Notes: generated by a model from the sequence alone, not told the origin. A stretch of DNA of 64,000 nucleotides from Galerina marginata (GCA_023014335.1 JAECYW010000005.1:1922001-1986000), one strand, 5' to 3'; counted from the stretch's first letter, positions 1 to 15,173 are shown. Numbers and translations: made by a program.

Positions 1-1606
1 TTACAGTCTGTACCCGTTCGGCTTGGGTGTTGTTGGGGGCTCCTAGTTGGAATGCGGTAGGCTGGGCGTCATTCTGTTGAGATCTATCAGTCACGAATTC
101 AACGAGGGAAGTGGTAAGCCTCACATTGATCGGTACCCTGCTCGAAGTCGGTTGTTCAGTGTTCCAGGCAGCAGCGGGCTGGAAGGGGGGTGGCTGGAAG
201 GAGGGCTGGAAGGGCTGCTGCTGCTGGAAGGTGTGTTGAGGCCTTGCTGCCTCGAAGACCGAGTTCGTCGGCACAGGAGAAGGCCTGGCTTGAGTTGGTG
301 CCTCTGCTTCCGCCGATAAGCGCGAAAGCAGAGATGGCTGGGAGGGGGTTTGGGAACTTGGCGCCTGTGCTGGAGCCGGTGTGGGTACGAATCCGCTCCG
401 GCCACTAGATACCCCGGCTTCTTCGTTGCTTCTGCTTTCTTCCTCAAACAAGTCCCGAGGGTCAAAACTCTCAAGAAGTGCTTGAGGTACTATAGGGTAG
501 GTCTGCGACGAGGAAGCCGGCAGTTGGTGTGCAGAGCAAGAACCATTGTCTGCGCGTTGCTTTCCTTTGCCTTTTCCCATCGCCGAAGAGTTGTCGTTGA
601 GCCGCAGGCTCGATAGATTAAGGATGTCGAAATCGGGGACGTCTTCACGCCTAGTTGCTGGAGGGTTGCTTGGCCCTGCATCGGCGCGTAGGGCATTTCG
701 ATAGTTGCTGGGCCCGGCCTCTGCGTTCTGAGACGTCGAATCGAGGCGTAGCGCATTCGGGTGATTACTGGGCCCAGCAACTGCGTTTTCCCTATTCGCG
801 TCGTTACCGGGCCTGGTGTCTCGTAAAGCGTTAGGGTGATTACTAGGGCCGGCCACTGCGTTTTGCGAGTTTGAATTGTTGCTCGGCCCAGCTACTGCGT
901 TTTGCTGGTTGGAAGGATAGTTGTTGGAGGAATAGTTATTGGATGGATAGTTGTTGGGTCCCGGTCCTGCGCCTAGTGCGTTGTGGTGGTTGCTCGGTCC
1001 AGCCCCTGCATTTGGTCCATTGGAATTGCCGTGGGGTCCAGCGGGCCCGCGTCGTGCGTTCGAAGAGCTGGCGCCTGGACGTCGGCCATATGGAGTAGCG
1101 CGTACAGCGCCGTGAGCGTTTCCACGGCTGGCGCCTCCATTGCTAGAACCGTTGGCTATGCTGTCCTGGATCCGCCTCTCCTTTTCTTCCTGTTGTTGGT
1201 GGATATCGCGGGCAAGATTTTCGGCGGCCACTTCCTGTGGGCTGCGCTCGGGCTCGTCCTCTTCGTCCGTCGCGTCGCCGTCGCGTTCTATGGCGTTCGG
1301 GTTGCTGTGGCATACGACGGTATCAGTACCCACCCAAATCTAAAACACGAAAGGAACTGACCGAGGGAGAACAACAGTGTGACGCCTAATCTGCGGCTCG
1401 AGGGCAAGCACCCTGACTATGGTAACGTAGTCCTCAGAATTCCGCTGGGCAGCGTTCTGACGCGGCTGGGGAACCCTGGGTGGCGCGCGCATGTTGAAAA
1501 ACGCGATCCGGATGGGCTCGAGAAAGGCTGGGTCTATTATAACTGCCAATAGCGCTACGAAGATAGCGTGAATGTTGCGAAGATCCCAAGGGTGTTCGAT
1601 AGGCAT
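1..1606 (-). CDS. Low-complexity protein with N-terminal hydrophobic segment (3' end beyond window)
   Basis: No known family recognised. The ATG at 1606 opens an exon to 1362. A 57-nt intron (1305-1361, CTGAT branch, CAG acceptor) follows, and the frame then stays open to the left edge, so at least 515 residues are present. Residues about 8-35 are hydrophobic (IHAIFVALLAVIID...), suggesting a membrane anchor or signal anchor, followed by a basic Pro/Arg stretch. The rest is low complexity: an acidic patch, a Gln/Glu-rich stretch, then about seven imperfect copies of a unit like NAVAGPSNHPNALR in the region 620-1040, then Ser/Pro/Gln-rich sequence. The repeats are in frame across this whole stretch, which supports the reading frame. 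It may be a membrane-anchored scaffold or a nuclear-envelope protein, but nothing here proves either. Confidence 0.7.
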
Positions 1607-2372
1607 GTTTGATAGTGGTTAAGTGGTTAAGTGGTTGAAGCTGGTTAGGCTGGTGGTCACTGATAAAGTACGGGGGATACGATGTTTTGTAAAAACAGAA
1701 AGATGCATTGTGCCTTGCTTCGCGTTATAAGGCATTTGTGCCACAACTCGTGGTCGAGCCACTCGTCCCTCGGTCGCTTTGGCTGGGCCATAGCCACCCC
1801 GCTTTGCCTTGGGCCAAGTTTGGCCCGTGGTCGCGCTTTGCGTCGGTCATTTGACATTGTTCGCCCTATCAGGGGCCATGAAAGGGTAAACGTGTTCCCT
1901 TGCTGGCCGGCATGAGAATGTGGCCCATTGTCGCGGTTTCCTGCATCGTAGAGCAAAGCGTTGAGTTGGTCGGGAATGTGCCACTCCTTCCTTTTCGGGA
2001 TTACACCGCCGTCTGTTTATCAACGCGACCGGAATATAACATCGCGCTCCCACGGCTTGACCGCCGAGTGGCAAAAGGTAAATGCCATTATCTGTCTACC
2101 ACACCAGGTCTGTACAACGGATGGCACGAATGTAACAGCAAAAGAAATCACGACGGCTTTTAGAACAGAAAGAAATGCATATGGGGTGACCGATGAGAAT
2201 GTGAGAATTGGATGTACATGGATGATGGAGAATTAGAGTCCAATGATGAATGCATGTAATGACGACGAGGTGCACTATGCTACAGAAGAATGATCGAGAA
2301 CCTAACCTAAGAATGCCATGGAAGAGAAAAGAAAAGAGAAAAAAACAAAATCATATTGAGTGCGATAACCAG
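1607..2372. other. Intergenic region between two minus-strand genes
   Basis: This stretch is the 3' flank of the RING gene and the promoter side of the low-complexity gene. Short open frames on both strands lack good start context, splice partners or recognisable domains. I see no RNA gene or repeat. Direct TAAGTGGT repeats lie just upstream of the 1606 start (about 1616-1635). Confidence 0.5.
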
Positions 2373-5225
2373 TTACCGAACGTCCGTATCTAACGGAAGC
2401 CTGCACAATGGGCAGGTTTTACTTCGAGCGAGCCAATGACCAAGACATGTCTCATGGAAAGAATGCTGGCAGTCGGACGTCAGCGCCGCCATATCCTCTT
2501 CCTTGAACTGCGACAGACAAATCCCGCATTTGTCCACAGAGACGTCGAGTAAAGTCAACTTGAGCTTTACCCGCCCGTCCTGGAGCGTTCGACGGCGCTT
2601 TACTTCAATACGCCCAATGAGCGACATATTTCCGCTGGGATTGGGTTTCTGGAGGGTGGCGGTTGGGGAGGGCGGCGCGGGCGGTGGGGGGTTCGCGGGT
2701 CCAATTAACTCGGAGAGCAGAAGCAGTGTCTGAGGGTTTGTTGAGGCCCGGCTCCTTCCACCCTTTAGGACCAGAACTTACTTCGTAATCATGGCCATTA
2801 GTCTCCCCCGAGTCTACCCTGGACACCAATAAATCCAAGTCAGTGAGTTCTGAAAGCACGATGCCCTGCCCAGGAGGATGACCTCTGCTAGGCGACATCG
2901 GCAGCAGAGGGGTGCTCGTCGCCTGCATCGAGTCGAATGTAAGCGCGGTTGGCGGGCCAACGAGATCGACCGACGAGGATGATGCTTGAGACATGGGGAG
3001 GTGTGGTCGTGATTGCCAGAAACCATCATCTGATGGGGTGGAGGTACCGCTACCTGGGATGTCGTCTAGGGTGGTATCGTCCAAGTCGATAAGGAGACCT
3101 TCTGGGCAGCTACTGTAGGAAGTGTCATTCTTTCCTGTGCCAGAGTCTCCCGGCGAAGCGTATATCGAATCAACGACATTGACCCGGCTTGCTGTGGTGG
3201 GCGGAGGTCGGGGTAGAGGTCGACCCGTGTAATGGTGGCGGGTTGGTGTCATGGGTTCTTCCTGAGAACTAGTATTGACCACAGAGGGTGACGTTGACGA
3301 TGTTGCGCTTGGGTGGGGAGAGACGGTCAATGGAGGGGACATTTTTGTCGCAAATGGCGGCCTTGAAGGAGCTGAGATCGAATCTGTCAGCAGATTCGGG
3401 CCATTACGGCCCGAGATGGGCGCCAAAGGCGGCTCATCCAAACTTAGAACAGAAACAGATCCACCGAAGTTGAAATGGTTGAAGACTGGTGTCATGGGAA
3501 GCGGTGTATCCAGAGCACGCTGGTACATGGCTGCAGCCTCCACCGCATGCTCGTCAACAATAACGTTTGGTCTGGCGTCAGCGCGGAGAGGAGAGGGATG
3601 AACCACCCGAGTGGTGTGCCTTTGGGCTGGTTGAGGCGGCGGAGACATCGCACGAACGCGGACCATTGTTAATGGTGGGCCTTCAGGGATTGGCGCCAGT
3701 TCCACACTCGACGCGCTCGGCGACACGGGGGTAGTGGTGTTTGCCCCCGAAGCGCTTGATACCGGAGAGCGGCCGCGGTTAATTGGTCGATCGATGAAGG
3801 CTGTGGAAGGCCCTTTCCAGTCTCTAGCGGTCAATTCTTGGGAGACACGAGGCGTCAAAAGGCTGAGAGAATGATGCCGTTCATCGAATTGCTTAACCTC
3901 GTTGGGCGTTATCCGTTGCCTTGACCTCAGACTGTTGGCGATATGGGAGCCAAAAGTAAAGCTCTGGCTCCTCGTGGGTGATGCCCCATCGCTCAAAGGG
4001 CGCTGAAGTGATTCGACAGCAGACATCAGACTACGAGGATGTTCGGACGACTGGTCAGACCTCTCGTTGCCGTCTTTATCGACACCAGCGTAATTTTCCT
4101 CTTCGACGACTTCCCAGACGTCGATATTGTCTGCAGGGGTTTTAGCGCGCTCCTTCCCTTTAAAGATCTTGCGTGAAAGTGTATCGCCTTTCAAGTTAGT
4201 TGTGGAAGACAACAGGGGTAACCCGAGGAAGGAGGCTGTAGATAATGACGACGAGCTTCGGAAGAAAATGGAACGTGAACTGGGATAAAGAGAAGGGGAT
4301 GGGGAAGGATGAGCCGATAAAGTCGCTCGATCTTGCGGAGCGGGTGAGCGAGGAAAGATGGTCCTCAATGGAGAGAGCGACATGAAACGTCGTTTTGGGC
4401 TGCTGACCGGTGACGATGGCCAAGCTTTGTCATCTGGATCGATATTGACGAGCATGGGCGGCTTGATAGCCGTCCGCCCACGATTAATATTCTGACCTGC
4501 GCCGTCATTTAATTTCGATGACTCCCCGGTGGACTTTCCGGGAAACTCCACTCCACGCCGCCGCAGCCAGTCGGTCTTGATTCGCTCTTCCAGAGCGGGC
4601 CCTCTTGGAAGGTCGTCTGAGCAAACGGGTACCGAGTTTTTGTCGATAATAAAAATTGAATCATCGGTATCTGATCCGGTTTCTGACGCCGTCGTCTCGT
4701 TTAGCGGGTTCCTCGCGAATCGCGCTGGCTCTACCTCATCGGACTCTTGAGGATGTTCCGGGATAATCTCTGGAATGGCTAATGGAATAGTCGGTGCGAG
4801 CGCCAGTGACGTTGTACTGGAGCATACAGAGACCGGCGGTGAGGTCATGGCTTCTTGAAATGACGGCGGTGGATAGTCAGGGACTGTTTAAGACAGGGTC
4901 AATAAACGCCCGTAGTCGAAGTATCAGTACTCGAGCGGGGCTTACCGTTTTGATCTTCAGGATACGTTCGCCCTGGCATACGGAAGCCTCGACGACCTCC
5001 ACGGTTAGCCTGCGGGGCACGGAGATTCCTTGGCCCAGTGTTGAACCTTGGCTCTTCCTCCTGCCGGGGGTTCCTCTCGGCTCTCGGTCTTGCCCTGGGC
5101 TTTTTTCCCTTGGCATGAGGACCGCGATCCGCATTATCTGGGGGAGGCGGGGGCTGGCGCTCCTGACGAACAACGAATGGGTACGGGGAGACGGTGGCTG
5201 CGTCCGGAACTCGTTGGGGGGCCAT
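2373..5225 (-). CDS. RING-H2 finger protein, 912 aa, probable E3 ubiquitin ligase
   Basis: Three exons: 5225-4946, 4883-2782 and 2729-2373; introns 62 and 52 nt. The C-terminal about 50 residues form a C3H2C3 RING-H2 finger (CGICLSQF...CQHSFHETCLGHWL...CPLCRLPL), the zinc fold that recruits E2 enzymes. The N-terminal exon is basic and proline-rich and ends in a PDYPPPSFQEAM motif created across the first intron, a PY-like segment. The middle 700 residues are Ser/Thr/Pro-rich and probably disordered, with many SP/TP sites. The ATG at 5225 sits in a good context (CTCAATGGC). An internal ATG at 4848 would remove the proline-rich segment, and the in-frame splice argues against it. Likely a cytosolic or membrane-associated ubiquitin ligase; substrate unknown. 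Confidence 0.85.
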
Positions 5226-5560
5226 TGAGATAGTCAGAGAGAGACGATGCTACCTTCAGGGAACATGCGTTCGCCACGAATATGCAGCATTGCAGACTTT
5301 GCTGGTATTTGGCCGGTGAGAACGAAATGAGTTCTCCGCTGCTGCGCATTTGGCTTCTATAGATAAAGAGATCGTGAACATCAATGGAAAAGAAACCACC
5401 GAGGCGCATTCCGCGCAAATTCCGCGACACTCAATGTTTACGCGTTATTAGCCCTCGGGGCTTCCGCCAAATACTGATGAAAAATCCGAAATAGGAAGAA
5501 GACTTCAACAAGCTTGCTGTGTCCATTGTATGTAACGGATTTTCGAGCTTGCAGCAACTT
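5226..5560. other. Promoter-side gap upstream of the RING-H2 gene
   Basis: Contains the 5' flank of the RING-H2 gene and the 3' flank of the small candidate gene at 5561. No convincing coding sequence, RNA gene or repeat seen. Confidence 0.5.
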
Positions 5561-5863
5561 CTATTCCTTTTGCGATGCAGAGTATCCTACTCTCAAGTCC
5601 GACCAGTGCGGATTCTTTTGCGGCGAGTTTTTGGCTGACGCTTCCAGCTCTTTTAGGCGGTTCTCGAGTAGTGATAAGATAAGTTCATGAAATTTAGATA
5701 CCCTATGTAAAAGTGGATCAAATTGCAGAGAATGTCTGCCCTGTGTGTCGTTACACTCGAGTGTCGCCATTTGCGCAGCCTATTTTTAGAATACACTGAC
5801 CTCAAGTTTCCTTTATAATTAGGGACTTACTGTACATATACACCGAGCCACCAAGACTAGCAT
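5561..5863 (-). CDS. Possible small protein (80 aa, two exons)
   Basis: Not recognised. An ATG at 5863 opens an 11-codon exon (to 5831) that ends at a consensus donor (ACA|GTAAGT). A 51-nt intron (5780-5830, acceptor TAG) joins it in frame to a longer exon, 5779-5561. The second exon predicts an amphipathic helix (about SKFHELILSLLENRLKELEASA), as in small subunits of coiled-coil complexes. An ATG at 5770 would give a 69-residue unspliced alternative. Support is the in-frame splice and helix pattern only, so it could be chance. Confidence 0.35.
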
Positions 5864-6063
5864 TGATGGAGAATGAATGTTAAGAAGTTGATCGTACAGT
5901 CACTACAGCATAATCGGGTATGCAGGTCGGTGTTTAGTGGAGAATAGATTTGATTCCTACAAGGTAAATTCTAAGGGTATTTTGAGGACAAGACTTCGGA
6001 ACGTGGGTTCCTCGTTGACTGAAGAGCTGGATAGGTGAAAAGGTACTCATGGGGTATGAAGGT

Positions 6064-7779
6064 TTACTGAGTTGTAGAAGGGATGTTTGAGCCATTGTAC
6101 AATGGTAGTGCATCGTATGCTGGCGGCCCAGCTGGTTGGTCAGGTCGATCCGTTCTCGTGCCAGAGGTCCCATTCGCGGTTGGAGAAAAGCTAGAATTCA
6201 TTGAACTTACGAAAGCTGGGCTGGCTACCCGTTCAGATGGATTGTTTGAAGAATCAGCCCTTTCTCGTTTAAGTTCACTATCTTGGAAGGGGAAGACATT
6301 ATCTGATTGGGAGCCGCCTGAAATAACACATGAGCAGATGATAGGCATGCTTAACTCAGGGTACTGACTGTTGGGGTTCGAGGTACCTCTACTTGACCCA
6401 CGTTTTCGCAAGTAAATTATTAGCAAAACAAATAACGCCAACAAAATAACACCCCCAATAACGCCGGCGGCAATGGGAACAACGCTCCTGCTACCAACTG
6501 CCTTTTGAGGGCTTTGGAAACCACTTTGTACATGGAAACCAGTTGATAGCGATGAGGTCGAGGAACCAATACCAATGGTCGTTGTACCAGTTGCGTTTTG
6601 AAAGCCCTGCGGACCAGTTTGTGTACTGGAAACGGGCTTTGAAGCCGAGGAATTAAAGAGCGGCGCAGGAGGAGTAGAATTGCCAGTCAGTGGAGAGGGG
6701 GAACCAGGTCCAGTAGAGGAGCCGGAGGAGCCGGAAGGCCCATTGACAGCCCCTGAAGACGGGCCGGGGGAGGAGGTCGCTACAGGCGGAAGACTGGGGG
6801 GCGTCACCGCAGATTTTGAGAGCGAAAAAGTATAGGTAACAAAATCCAAAATAAATACTTGATTCTGTGCCTCTGTAATTTTGATCACGAGAGTATGGTC
6901 ACCATCGGAAAGGTTTTCTTGAGAAAAGTAAACGAAATTTATAGCTTCTCCGTCGCCATTTATGAAATGGTCTGTGTCGGTCGTAACGGGATAATTTTGA
7001 TGAAAATCATTACCATCAAGTGTATATGTCGCAGAGAGAAGACCGAGATTTGCCCAGTTAAATATCCCATAAACAGCGGTAGAAGTTCCTATGAGACAAT
7101 TAGCGCAAGTTTACAAAGGAAAACTTGCCCGCATACCAGAAAACCTGAAGGTGATAGAGTCTCCTGGTGTGGAGCTACGATGGGTAGAGCCGTGAAGTGG
7201 GAATCCATCTGGAAGGCTGCCCGCGTTGAATTCATCCGTGTTCCGTGCCCAGTTTCCAGAAAATTGAAGAGCGGAGTCGTCGTTGTCTACAACAATTGTC
7301 TTTCCATCCAAAGAAGTGTTTGGGCCTAATTCCACGAGTGCGTAGTCCACGGCGGTCCCGTCCAATTGTCCCACAACGATAGTGTGCTTACCATCCGCTA
7401 ATGTTGGTGATTGATACCACTGAAGATATGCGGGTGGAGCTATGGTCGTAGAATACGTGATTGTGTATGGTGCACCACCATCGATGCTAACAGTGGCCGT
7501 TTGCGAATATATGTTGTTCGGAGTGTTGCCTACAAATGCGATGGAAATTCCTAGTAGTTCCCCTCAGCTCTGTTGCCACCTTCAGACCGGAGAGTAACAC
7601 AAACCTTCAAATTCCAACGTGAATGAGCCCAGCGGCGACGGAGATGAGCTCACCAGTGACGGAGACACGAAAGTTGGGTAGTTTGACGTTTGCTTGTACC
7701 ATTGAACAAGAGCGCTGACCGTCCACTGTCCTCCGGAATATTGAAAATTACCGGAGTTGTCGTCCAGGATTTGCAGCAT
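6064..7779 (-). CDS. Single-pass membrane protein with two extracellular beta-rich repeats, 537 aa
   Basis: Three exons: 7779-7605, 7550-7137, 7088-6064 (introns 54 and 48 nt). The pattern is common in Agaricomycetes: two related N-terminal modules, each with an aspartate-rich opening (ILDDNSGNFQYSGGQW; VVDNDDSALQFSGNW) and an F-x-F-x-G strand, resembling galactose-binding-like folds. A Ser/Thr/Pro/Gly stalk follows, then a transmembrane helix (AAGVIGGVILLALFVLLIIY), a basic stop-transfer KR, and a cytoplasmic tail of about 110 residues ending in a proline-containing segment. No classical signal peptide is visible, which is usual for this architecture. Start at 7779 was chosen because it lies just before the first module; a longer in-frame start at 7902 exists. 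Likely a cell-surface or wall-sensing protein; ligand unknown. Confidence 0.8.
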
Positions 7780-9743
7780 GATGAACACTGGAGTAAGAAC
7801 AGCGGGGAAGACAGGTGGAAGCAAGACCGTTGCTGGCGTTCGGATACCTCGGAAGAACCTTCGTGTATCACAAAAATCCCACTGGATAGCTTTCCTGAGC
7901 AATCATGACCTTCAGATACTTTCCTAGGCACTCGAGTTTAAAAAAGAAGGTTAGTGCAAGAGCCACAGGAACGACTGGTAACTCCACTTGCGACCTCCGT
8001 TGATAACTCGACAGATACTGCGCTAACTGGCGACTGTACGTACCAAAACGGATAATCAGGTTGGTCGTGTCTGGTGTCAGATCAAGCAGCCCATCATTGA
8101 TTGAAGTTGGACGCCCGTGCAACTCCGGAATCAGATTGGAAAGTTTGTCAAGTGGCTCATAATGTACAAGGTTGGCGACGACGTACAAATACCTGCCTCT
8201 TCTGCCTCTTCGCCCTCCGCATCAGTAGGCGAGATGATCTGGTGGCATTAAAATAGACATGGTAGAATGAGCCTAGCATGGAAACCCACCAAGCGCGGAT
8301 ACTTATTTCGAGCACTTGCTGCATATCCATTCTGCTAAACACGCCTCCCCCTCTTGACTCTAAGCTAACGTTGTTGGCGCCTATTGACTGGGTGGGTAGT
8401 AAGAGCAGTGATGCTCGGGGATGGTATAGGCTGGGTTAGCTCAATGATGAAATCTGATGACAAGGAAGAAACCATGCCACGCACTTACTCCCTTCTCCTT
8501 TCAACGTGGACATCGATAATGCTTTTTGCTTTTCTTCAAACTTGCTGGCGTCCCAGCTCAGCGGCGCCTTCACATCCCGGCGCTGGTGATATGTCGAAGA
8601 TACTAGCAAGTAATGACAGATGCATTCATTGGCTGTCTACGACGCTATCCGGCGGTATCGAAATCTAGGGGATGGCTGGAAACAAAAGGGTCAGAGATCA
8701 TAGACAAGGAGTATACGGAAACCATCAAGGAGTAATTGTGCGTAGGCCAATAGGCGGCTGGTAGGTGAGAAATGGATAGGCCGCTCTTGGACCTTATAGT
8801 GATGGGTTTCTGAATCCATCGTAGAATGTCTTTCTGGATATACCATGAAATATGTGACATACCTGGAAATCCACTGTTTCCATTTCAAAATTTGCAAATG
8901 CTGGAGGTGAGCTTGATGTCGCTGTCGCTGAGTGTTTTGTCGGATAAAGATGTGTGGGTGACAATGTGGGAGACGACTCGTTGATGGGTTTCGGAAAGAA
9001 CAAAGTAATGATATCTTCCTGGATTGGCAAGTGTCATAGATATCGACTGGGTGTTGCAAAAGACAGAGCTGTCGTCTTAAGATTCAAAATTGAAGCGTCA
9101 ACCGGTCAAGCTTCAAGATTCAAACGCAGAGACGGCAAGCGCGGTGTTGTAAAGGATACCTATTTGGTATGGGAATGGAATACTTATGTACACTGATATA
9201 ATTGGTTGTTTAGACCAACAGCAGGGCAGCTCGAGAAGAAGCGAAGTGGTAAGCACAGAGAAACATCAAAACACAAGTTCGACTTCCGGTCGGAGTTCTA
9301 AAACTACGGCGCGTTCTCTGGGCGGCAGGCGCATCAAATCCCGAAGTGTGGCGCAATCTATTTTAAGTAGATTCGACGATCAACGAGTGAGAGGAAAACC
9401 AGACATAATCTGGTTTACTTGGTTGCAACTACACAAGCAGTCCTGATGAACAATGATTATAAAATAGTGAGTGCATGGGGTAATCATCAGTCGTAAGTTC
9501 AAATGAGAAAGGCGCAAGGAAAGGCATAGAACACAACCAGCAATTTGGTGATAAAGTTTTCATAGGTGGATGCTGATTATAAAGAAGTGAACTGGGCAAC
9601 CTGCTTGTGTAATTGCAACAATGCGATAACTGAGGCGTTCGTAAAGGCTGGCTCTATTGATCTGTCGGAAAACATTATCCTCCTAAAAACGATGATCGAT
9701 GTACACTAATATCGGGCTGCTGATAGAAAGTAAAATATAGGGA
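7780..9743. other. Unresolved region with scattered minus-strand splice-like signals
   Basis: Several minus-strand segments look spliced. One is a GTAAGT donor and GCTAACCCAG acceptor about 60 nt apart near 8427-8486. Others are a TTTTGTTTCCAG acceptor near 8680 and a CAG|GTATGT donor near 8862. I could not join them into one frame without stops, and no domain is recognisable. Short open frames such as the one at 8794-9030 open with TTG rather than ATG. The stretch 9100-9743 is probably the 3' flank of SEC23. A decayed multi-exon gene is the best guess. Confidence 0.35.
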
Positions 9744-12489
<2,746 letters not shown>

Positions 12490-14366
12490 AGTATATGAAA
12501 GTGTGTTTTTGCCGGAGAGTAACAGGTGTCGCAGACGACCTCGGCGAAGAAGAAATGCAATGCGTGTTATAATCACAGCCGCTCCTTCAAGCCACGTATC
12601 ATGTCACGGACAAATTGGGCCAAACAAACTAAGTGGCGGGCCGCCCAATCAATTCACCTCAATCTGCTTCCACCTTGAACGCCGGGTGCTGGAACTGTAC
12701 AAGATACGTGGCTCAATACTTCTACACGTCGTGAACCTATCCTGTAGGTCTTGATCTTTTATTTTGTCATGTTGATCGAATTTCCGGCCATCCCAGCAAC
12801 CATCATATGGATGAGTTGAACTTTCTGGCCACTGCGTTTATTCATGGCTTGCCACCACCTGTATACCCGTATTGCATGAGAAAATGTTAATGAAATATGG
12901 CCTTATGATCTTCTGGAAACAGAGTACTCTGGGTATGTTTACGACGATAGAGTCAAGCTTGAATCACAACTGACAACTGACAGAAGTTGGCTGTGCTAAG
13001 GCACTTAGGCAAAACAGAAATGCCTCTCAATCGTTTTCAAGGACATTGGGAGGTTGAATATGTTCGTAAGGCTTTTTTTCGATTTTTGGAGGGTTTTAAT
13101 TTACAGATACCTGATTGTTGACGACGGCTTTTAGATGCGCGGTTACCGGTTTCCCTCTGCGAGAGGCTAAAGAGGCCACGTTTGCTCTGACGCTACATGC
13201 AACGTATGTCTTTGTTACCAGATCATTCTGGTATGCAAATTAGATCATACTTTTTGGCCCGTAATAGTTGCGCTGCGGGCGAAAGCCATGGCTGTAAGTA
13301 GGGTTGCTTTACACGAAATTAACGGAATCTACAAAGCCGATCTCTGTGCTCTCAAGGAATAGATCTCGAAACGAATTTTCTAGCCGTTCGATTTTATTTT
13401 TTTTGTCGCCGCCTAGATCTCAGACTTTTTATTTGGCCCTTGGCTGAATAAAGTATAACGATAGGACCATGACCAGATCTGCAGATGCAAAGGTTTATGG
13501 TGGTAGAATGGTGCCATTTTCCGGCGCCAAATGGCGGCTGTTTGTTTTTTATTGTCGTCAATTGTATTCTCGTCGTTCGATATTTCTCTCCTGCTGCGAT
13601 TTGTCTGCGGACACTCGACTTTGTCATTATGCCGAGTACTGGTGTTAAATCCGCAATCCATTCCACACCCTCTTAAGGCTTTACGATTTATTCATAGTTT
13701 AAAACTAAATCTTCTCGTTGTAAAATTAACTGCGCCGTAGGGGGCTCGACTTTGAGCGCTATCCTTGTCTGCTATCTGTTTCGTTCTGCCAGAGTCGATA
13801 TTGTTCCACTACTGACTATTGCGCCCGGGGACAACCCGTGGTCTCCCATGACAAATGACGCATCTTCATCAAGGAACTGGACGAAAGGGGAGAAGCTTCC
13901 TTCCCGGCCGGTCTGCATCGAGAATATGGAGGCCCTTCACATCCCAGTAGAGCCTTATATTAGACGAGGTCCTTCCATTAGATTCCAGTACATCCCTCCC
14001 ATACCCTCAAACGCCCCCTCACACCCTCGAGTCCCAAGTCTCAAAACTACTTCCTAGACCGCGAAAATGAAGTCCTCCGACCACGGTACCGTGCGAATAA
14101 TAGGGCATTCAAGAGGGCAGTGCTGCGCGGGAGAAAGGGATGATAAGTAGCGGAGCCTGAAATTTCATTCTCTTTCCTTCCCTCCACATCTTTTGGCGGA
14201 CCAGCCGCCCCGTCCCCTGGTATACCCTATATAATACCCATCCCTCCCTTTCTTTTGGGCTTCGTCTTTGACCCCCAACTAATAAGTATGTATACCCACT
14301 CCCACAGCAGGCCCTGTCGTTTCCTGACCCACCGTAATCGCAGGGAGCCTCCATCTTCGGCCCTCA
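12490..14366. other. Divergent intergenic region between SEC23 and the next gene
   Basis: Contains promoters for SEC23 (minus) and for the plus-strand gene at 14367. A 69-codon open frame from an ATG near 13848 lies in CT-rich DNA and ends before 14060; I see no domain and treat it as leader or chance. No RNA gene or repeat recognised. Confidence 0.5.
14228..14236 (+). promoter_or_regulatory. TATA-like box
   Basis: TATATAATA lies 131 nt before the ATG at 14367, in pyrimidine-rich DNA. The spacing leaves room for a start site and a short leader. Confidence 0.4.
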
Positions 14367-15173
14367 ATGTCTGCTGATTCGCCAAAATCGACAGTCTTCC
14401 CCGACGACGACAGGGACATGCTTGAAAGCCTTAAAGGCCTCAGTATAAAAGGGTTTCAGGACTGGTACGTTCCTTGTCTTCCCCACCATGCCAGCACTCA
14501 TCTGGATGCTCAGTGCTGAACCCAACGCCAATACACCCTCGTCCACCAACGCATCGCTACCCACTCCTCCAGCTCTAAAGAGCTCACACGTCTTCCTGGC
14601 CTCTCCAGTTCGCTCTTTGTGTGTTTCATCTCATCCTTCGTTCTTGTATTACTTCTAACCACCCCCCGTAGTGGTGGGGACAACTGGTACTCGGAGGAGC
14701 GATCCATCCCACCACCAAATGCCCCCCTTCTCAAGGACCTCGACTCCTTCACAGAGGGCACGGGCCAAGGCAGCTTCGACTTCCCGCTTGCCACGGGTGC
14801 TGACGAAGCTCCCATGCTTCCCCTTATCTTCCACCCACCTGAAAACTACGACGTAGACGATGAAGACGTCCCTACCCCCACATCCGACTCTCTAGCACTA
14901 GACCGTCTCCCATCCCCTGGCGACCTCACTGATGTGGTGCTCGCATGGAGAGAGTCCGTCGAGGCTATCAAGGACACAACCTCCTCAGAACGTCCTCCCA
15001 AGAAGCGGAGACGGTCGTTCAACCAGGACAGCGAGACCGAAGAAGAGCCACGCACTCGTCGTGCATGGTCTCCCACCATTGACTCATCCCTCATTCCCTA
15101 TGCGGACAATCGTGACCAGGAAATGACCCCAGAACAAATGGATTGTCACACAGAGCCAGAGGCACCTGGCTGA
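14367..15173 (+). CDS. Hypothetical protein with nuclear localisation-type motif, 234 aa
   Basis: No family recognised. Three exons: 14367-14464, 14514-14618, 14672-15173. Introns are 49 and 53 nt; the second has a textbook CTTCTAACC branch site and a pyrimidine tract. The protein opens MSADSPKSTVFPDDDRDMLE and is rich in Pro, Ser, Asp and Glu. It carries a basic cluster PPKKRRRSF flanked by acidic residues and several SP/TP sites, which suggests a disordered, phospho-regulated nuclear protein. An open frame opening at 14619 with GTG is in fact intron plus exon 3, so that start is wrong. Confidence 0.7.

Noticed and set aside
1657..1956. 99-aa minus frame in the first intergenic region
   Set aside because: No domain and no splice partner; an overlapping plus frame of similar length shows chance openness.
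4848..4850. Internal ATG as start of the RING-H2 gene
   Set aside because: Splicing of 4884-4945 extends the frame through PDYPPPSFQEA to a well-placed ATG at 5225.
13394..13740. Overlapping 60-90-aa frames on both strands
   Set aside because: Short, unsupported by splicing and without a recognisable domain.
14619..15173. Protein starting at 14619 with a membrane-like N-terminus
   Set aside because: It opens with GTG and its first residues are intron 2 of the spliced gene, which has a consensus branch and acceptor.
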